The position numbers and the translations under genes are program-made. A stretch of DNA of 64,000 nt from Euclidia mi (lineage: Eukaryota; Arthropoda; Insecta; Lepidoptera; Erebidae). Of the stretch, positions 61,250 through 64,000 are shown one piece after another (the stretch's first letter is position 1; each line of letters opens with the position of its first letter). The notes beneath the pieces were generated by a model. It was not told where the DNA came from. It did not search any database and worked only from the letters and a program-made list of their open reading frames with translations. Location of the stretch: positions 51,140,486-51,204,485 of the forward strand of contig OX123192.2 in the NCBI GenBank assembly GCA_944739405.2, in the 5' to 3' direction.

Positions 61250-61510
61250 TATGGTATTGTAGCGCTCATAGCGAGTCTTGGCTTGCCGTTCGTAACAGAT
61301 CGGCAAAGTTAAGCATTGCTTGCACCGGTCGCCACTTGGATGGGTGACCACGTGTGGCATTTACATCGGAGCGCCATCGTGCTTCGGAGGGCACGTAAAG
61401 CTGTCGGTCCCGGTTCTTGTCTCAGGATAAAAATCGTTAGGCCATGTCGGGGGCCTTCGGGCGATCTGAAACTCCAACACTAGAGTTAGCCACACACTCA
61501 CAAGAAAAAC
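61250..61510 (+). repeat. 5S-rRNA-type SINE, fullest copy
   Basis: The head keeps GATCGGCAAAGTTAAGCATT (box A region) and CACTTGGATGGGTGACCACG (intermediate element and box C) in the spacing of 5S rRNA. It lacks paired 5S ends, so it is a SINE3-type head, not a 5S gene. The body has GGAGCGCCATCGTGCTTCGG, CGGTCCCGGTTCTTGTCTCA and TCGGGGGCCTTCGGGCGATC. RNA polymerase III type 1 promotion would be expected. Confidence 0.8.
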
Positions 61511-62190
61511 AAAAAGGTCACGGCGATATATTGAAACTAATTGCTACCCACGACCACCCCCGCAAATGTCCCAATCGTGGCAAAATATAGCATGTGTGTT
61601 ACTTTCATCAATTCAATATTTATTCCTCAATTTTTTTTTGGATTTTGCATATTGTCTATTTTTAAAGGATTTTACAGATAAAAGACTTAGACTAAAGTTC
61701 TAACTATAAATTATGCGATTTAAATCTAAAGTAATTTAGACCTTGTTTAGTGATAGCACGCAATACAATAAAAAATGTAACTTAGGTAAGCTTAACCAAA
61801 TTGATATACCTACGTAGATGCCACAACTAGATAGCAAAGTCAGCATATGGCAATGCAACTCGACCATCCCCAAAAGTATGGGTGCTTCGTCGTTCGACAC
61901 CACGTGTAGAATACACCACGGTGTCAAACGCACAACAACGTTTTTTGAATTGGCTGTTTGGGCCCATGGTCTCAATCGAAGAATGTCTTATTTGCCTTCG
62001 TCGATATACACCATGATGTGAAACAGTGAAGGACTCTTTATGGCATCGTTGGTTCGGTAATTTTACTGACATTTTATTATTACTTAACAGTCATGCACAA
62101 AAGTGCTTACACAAATTTTACTTTTAGACTGTGCTTGGGAGGAAGCACTGTTTAATCCTTACAATAATTTTAGGAAAAGAATATATTTAG
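61511..62190. other. Noncoding; overlapping frames of unknown meaning
   Basis: Between 61736 and 62072 three overlapping frames are open on both strands (79, 67 and 81 codons) and the DNA is less AT-rich. This suggests old coding or repeat DNA, but no motif is recognised. Confidence 0.35.
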
Positions 62191-62450
62191 ATGAAGTTCC
62201 ACTTCTACCGCAGCTTGTGGCGTAAAGCCAAGCAACTTGGGGTATCAAAATCTAAACTGGGCAGGATTCATGTAAAATTATGCACAGCTTTGTCACATTT
62301 GCCCTTGAATTTATTAGATGACGGCTGGCTGTATGTGATGGGAGAAAGCCCAGATACCGCTGCAGTGAGTGCAAAATCTAATGATTATTTTGTCCAAACA
62401 TGGCTCCAACACGCTGTTCTCTCTAAAATTTGGAACACTTTTAATGAAAG

Positions 62451-63075
62451 CAGGGTTGACATGATTTAAATCATTTGATTTAAATCAGTGATTTAAATCG
62501 CGATTAAAATCAAGTTCATTATTTTATAAAAATCAATGATTAAAATCAATACTTATTTACTGCGACCATTAACCCTACTACCACTACTGATTGGTGGGTA
62601 GCAATACATCATATGAAAACATGTATAACTGAAGAAGAATTGGATGTAATCAAGCAACTGCTATGTACAGTTGCTTCTTCCACCGAGGTCGATATAATAT
62701 TTTCGGTATTAAACTTAGTGCACAGCAAAATAAGAAATAGATTAGGCACCAAGAAGACACCCAAATTAGTCTTCCTTTGAAGAAACTAAACTCCTAATAA
62801 ACTACTCTATTTTCCTTCCTTGTGCATTAAAATGACTGTTGTTTTAAAAGTGTTTTGTATTTTATGTGTTGTACTTAATTTAAAAAGAAATATATAAATT
62901 ATATTGTGTTATATAAATTATATTGTTATTTAATTAATAACTGAATTACATAACATTAAAAAAGAACAGAATGTCAAACACAAAAATCCGATTTAAATCA
63001 AATTAATCCGATTTAAATCAAATAAATCCGATTTATTTGATTTTTTTAAAAGAATCATGATTTTTATCAACCCCG
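62451..63075 (+). mobile_element. Non-autonomous hAT element, 625 bp
   Basis: Flanked by the perfect 8-bp duplication AATGAAAG (62443-62450 and 63076-63083), the length typical of hAT. The termini are CAGGGTTGACATGATTTAAA at the left and the inverse of CGGGGTTGATAAAAATCATG at the right. Subterminal GATTTAAATCA words recur at both ends. It carries only the end of a hAT transposase. Confidence 0.88.
62630..62779 (+). pseudogene. hAT transposase dimerisation-domain remnant
   Basis: In one frame the sequence reads VASSTEVDIIFSVLNLVHSK and IRNRLGTKKTPKLVFL before a stop (62777-62779). This matches the end of the hAT C-terminal dimerisation domain (form: S...VER+FS...+++..RNRL...+...L+F). Nothing of the catalytic core remains, so the element must rely on a transposase made elsewhere. 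Confidence 0.75.
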
Positions 63076-63337
63076 AATGAAAGTCATAGAATTAAAAATA
63101 TGGTCGAGTCAAGGAATGGAAGTATAAAAAAAATAAGGCCATTAAAACCAAATATTGACCAGTTTCTTAATGGAATAGAAAAAGACACCAAATTTTATTA
63201 CAATAAAATTTACCAACCGGGCCAAATTCAAATTTCGAAAAGAAAACAAGAGAGCATACAAATCAATTATAGAATTAATAATATCGTACAGGAATTATTG
63301 ACTGACCAAAATAAGTATTGGCCATTTTTTTTTTTTT

Positions 63338-63388
63338 AAATTAAGATGAAAATGAAAATTTTACTATTTCCAATTTTCATCTTAATTT
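63338..63388. other. Hairpin with perfect 16-bp arms
   Basis: AAATTAAGATGAAAAT (63338-63353) is mirrored by 63373-63388 around a 19-bp spacer. It follows a T-run that ends the MULE-like frame. Confidence 0.6.
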
Positions 63389-63691
63389 TTACAAGTAAGA
63401 AATTACCAAATATATACATGTATACAAAAATATACAAAAAATATTTACAATTCAGCCTGTGATGACTTTTTCATATGGTTATGAAAACGTTAGTTTACAG
63501 CGCTATGCCTAATGACTTGTGATATTTAATTTTTAGTTATAAGGAGAAGGATATTTACCCTAAAACTTTATTTAATTTATTATCATTACATTATTATTAT
63601 TTTATACGTAACTAAGTCTTAAAATACTATACAGAGAAATATATACAGAACACACAAAAAAATATATACAGAAAAAGAAAAATAAAAAATT
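63389..63691. other. Noncoding, nothing recognised
   Basis: AT-rich with ATATATACAGA-like short repeats (63630-63670). Confidence 0.4.
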
Positions 63692-63904
63692 TTAGAGCGC
63701 GTCATGAAATTCATCCACATCGCCGTCAACTGGCAGCGTGCCCAGAACGCTGGCAGCGTTGCCACGTTGTATGGCGATACTTACCTTCTGGGCCAAATAC
63801 AACCCAGCCTTCTGGTCACGCGAGGCGTCGACAAGTCTCTTTGCGATGTCTCTAAAAAGAGATCTCGCACTTGGACCCCATGGCCCCAACGTTTCGACTA
63901 TTAT
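63692..63904 (-). pseudogene. Non-LTR RT C-terminal tail fragment
   Basis: Minus-strand words VETLGPWGPSARSLFRDIAK, RLVDASRDQKAGLYLAQKV and SIAIQRGNAASVLGTLP occur here, then a stop at 63692-63694. This ETLGPWG...QR(I/V)S+A+QRGNA pattern is found at the C-termini of reverse transcriptases of some animal non-LTR elements. Nothing upstream (to the right) is recognisable, so it is a short captured or truncated piece. I recall the pattern from memory without a family name that I can defend. Confidence 0.5.
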
Positions 63905-64000
63905 TAATTAAAATTTACCCTAAAACTATGATTAATTATTTATTGTTAATTCTGTAAGATGATTTATATACATGATTTTTACAACATAATTAGGTATAAG

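Larger units (their letters stand above)
62191..63341 (+). pseudogene. MULE/FLYWCH-type transposase C-terminus, split by hAT
   Basis: The first part (62191-62450) reads MKFHFYRSLWRKAKQLGVSK, LSHLPLNLLDDGWLYV and DYFVQTWL. This fits the region after the catalytic core in Mutator-like/FLYWCH-linked transposases (form: HF.+.+WR+.Q.LGL ... LP...+..G+..+ ... +F..TW+). After the hAT insertion the same frame continues at 63084: NMVESRNGSIKK, PNIDQFLNGIEKDTKF and KRKQESIQINYRINNIVQEL. The DDE residues lie upstream and are not present. The open frame runs into a T-run at about 63325. Homology is by eye. Confidence 0.6.

Noticed and set aside
61290..61365. Possible 5S rRNA gene
   Set aside because: Only the internal promoter region is 5S-like. 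The terminal helix is missing and a SINE body follows. Other truncated copies share that body.
61736..62072. Real gene in the overlapping frames near 61.8 kb
   Set aside because: Three frames on two strands are open at once and none shows a motif. I could not decide on one.

Overview
The window looks like part of a lepidopteran (moth or butterfly) nuclear genome. The DNA is AT-rich and I find no host gene that I can name. The repeats are of kinds common in Lepidoptera: tRNA-headed SINEs with a GGGGATACAGGC-like tail, 5S-rRNA-headed SINEs, LINE 3' tails with GACAGACA tracts, BEL/Pao and Ty3/gypsy LTR elements, a mariner, and Helitron-like DNA with a Pif1-type helicase. The species assignment is inference from these families. 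Nearly every recognisable coding segment belongs to a mobile element, and many elements are nested inside others.

Layout. 1-5.3 kb: AT-rich DNA with old SINE/LINE debris. 5.3-12.3 kb: a complete Ty3/gypsy element on the minus strand with 396-bp LTRs, a 4-bp target duplication (CGTG), a tRNA-Lys type primer site and gag, protease and RT-RNase H-integrase ORFs. It sits inside an older SINE. A slippery heptamer lies at the end of gag, but pol carries a stop and a frameshift. 12.4-20.3 kb: SINE and LINE fragments, two 5S-type SINEs and a Penelope-like remnant with a hammerhead-like core. 20.3-34.5 kb: one minus-strand non-LTR element (ORF1 with zinc finger, ORF2 with endonuclease and RT). It is interrupted by a 7.5-kb BEL/Pao element with apparently identical 603-bp LTRs and an AATAG duplication, by an intact 1,293-bp mariner, and probably by an 810-bp MITE.

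34.5-47.5 kb: mostly noncoding, with a decayed YqaJ-type exonuclease, foldback MITEs and SINEs. At 42.1-43.7 kb a SINE contains a truncated LINE and then a 607-bp poly(A) retroposon. That retroposon begins exactly with a candidate HDV-like ribozyme and carries a chain of GC-rich hairpins, two of which share an apical sequence while their stems differ in a compensatory way.

47.5-55.7 kb: the strangest part. Two 1,980-bp arms, inverted and co-linear without length change, flank 3.45 kb. Each arm has a 118-bp minisatellite with paired YY1/Pho-like ATGGC motifs, the C-terminus of a Pif1/Helitron-type helicase with a shared internal UGA, and a 766-bp palindromic element with 181-bp inverted termini. 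A related Helitron-like module (51.9-52.8 kb), a piggyBac-like remnant and a Tc1-like transposase fragment lie in or beside it. 55.7-64 kb: AT-rich DNA with two strong palindromes, a microsatellite, a 5S-type SINE, a MULE-like transposase ORF split by a 625-bp hAT element, and a non-LTR RT tail fragment.

The genes do not form a host pathway. They are independent replicators, and their nesting gives a relative order: SINE before gypsy; LINE before BEL, mariner and MITE; SINE before LINE before or with the structured retroposon; MULE before hAT.
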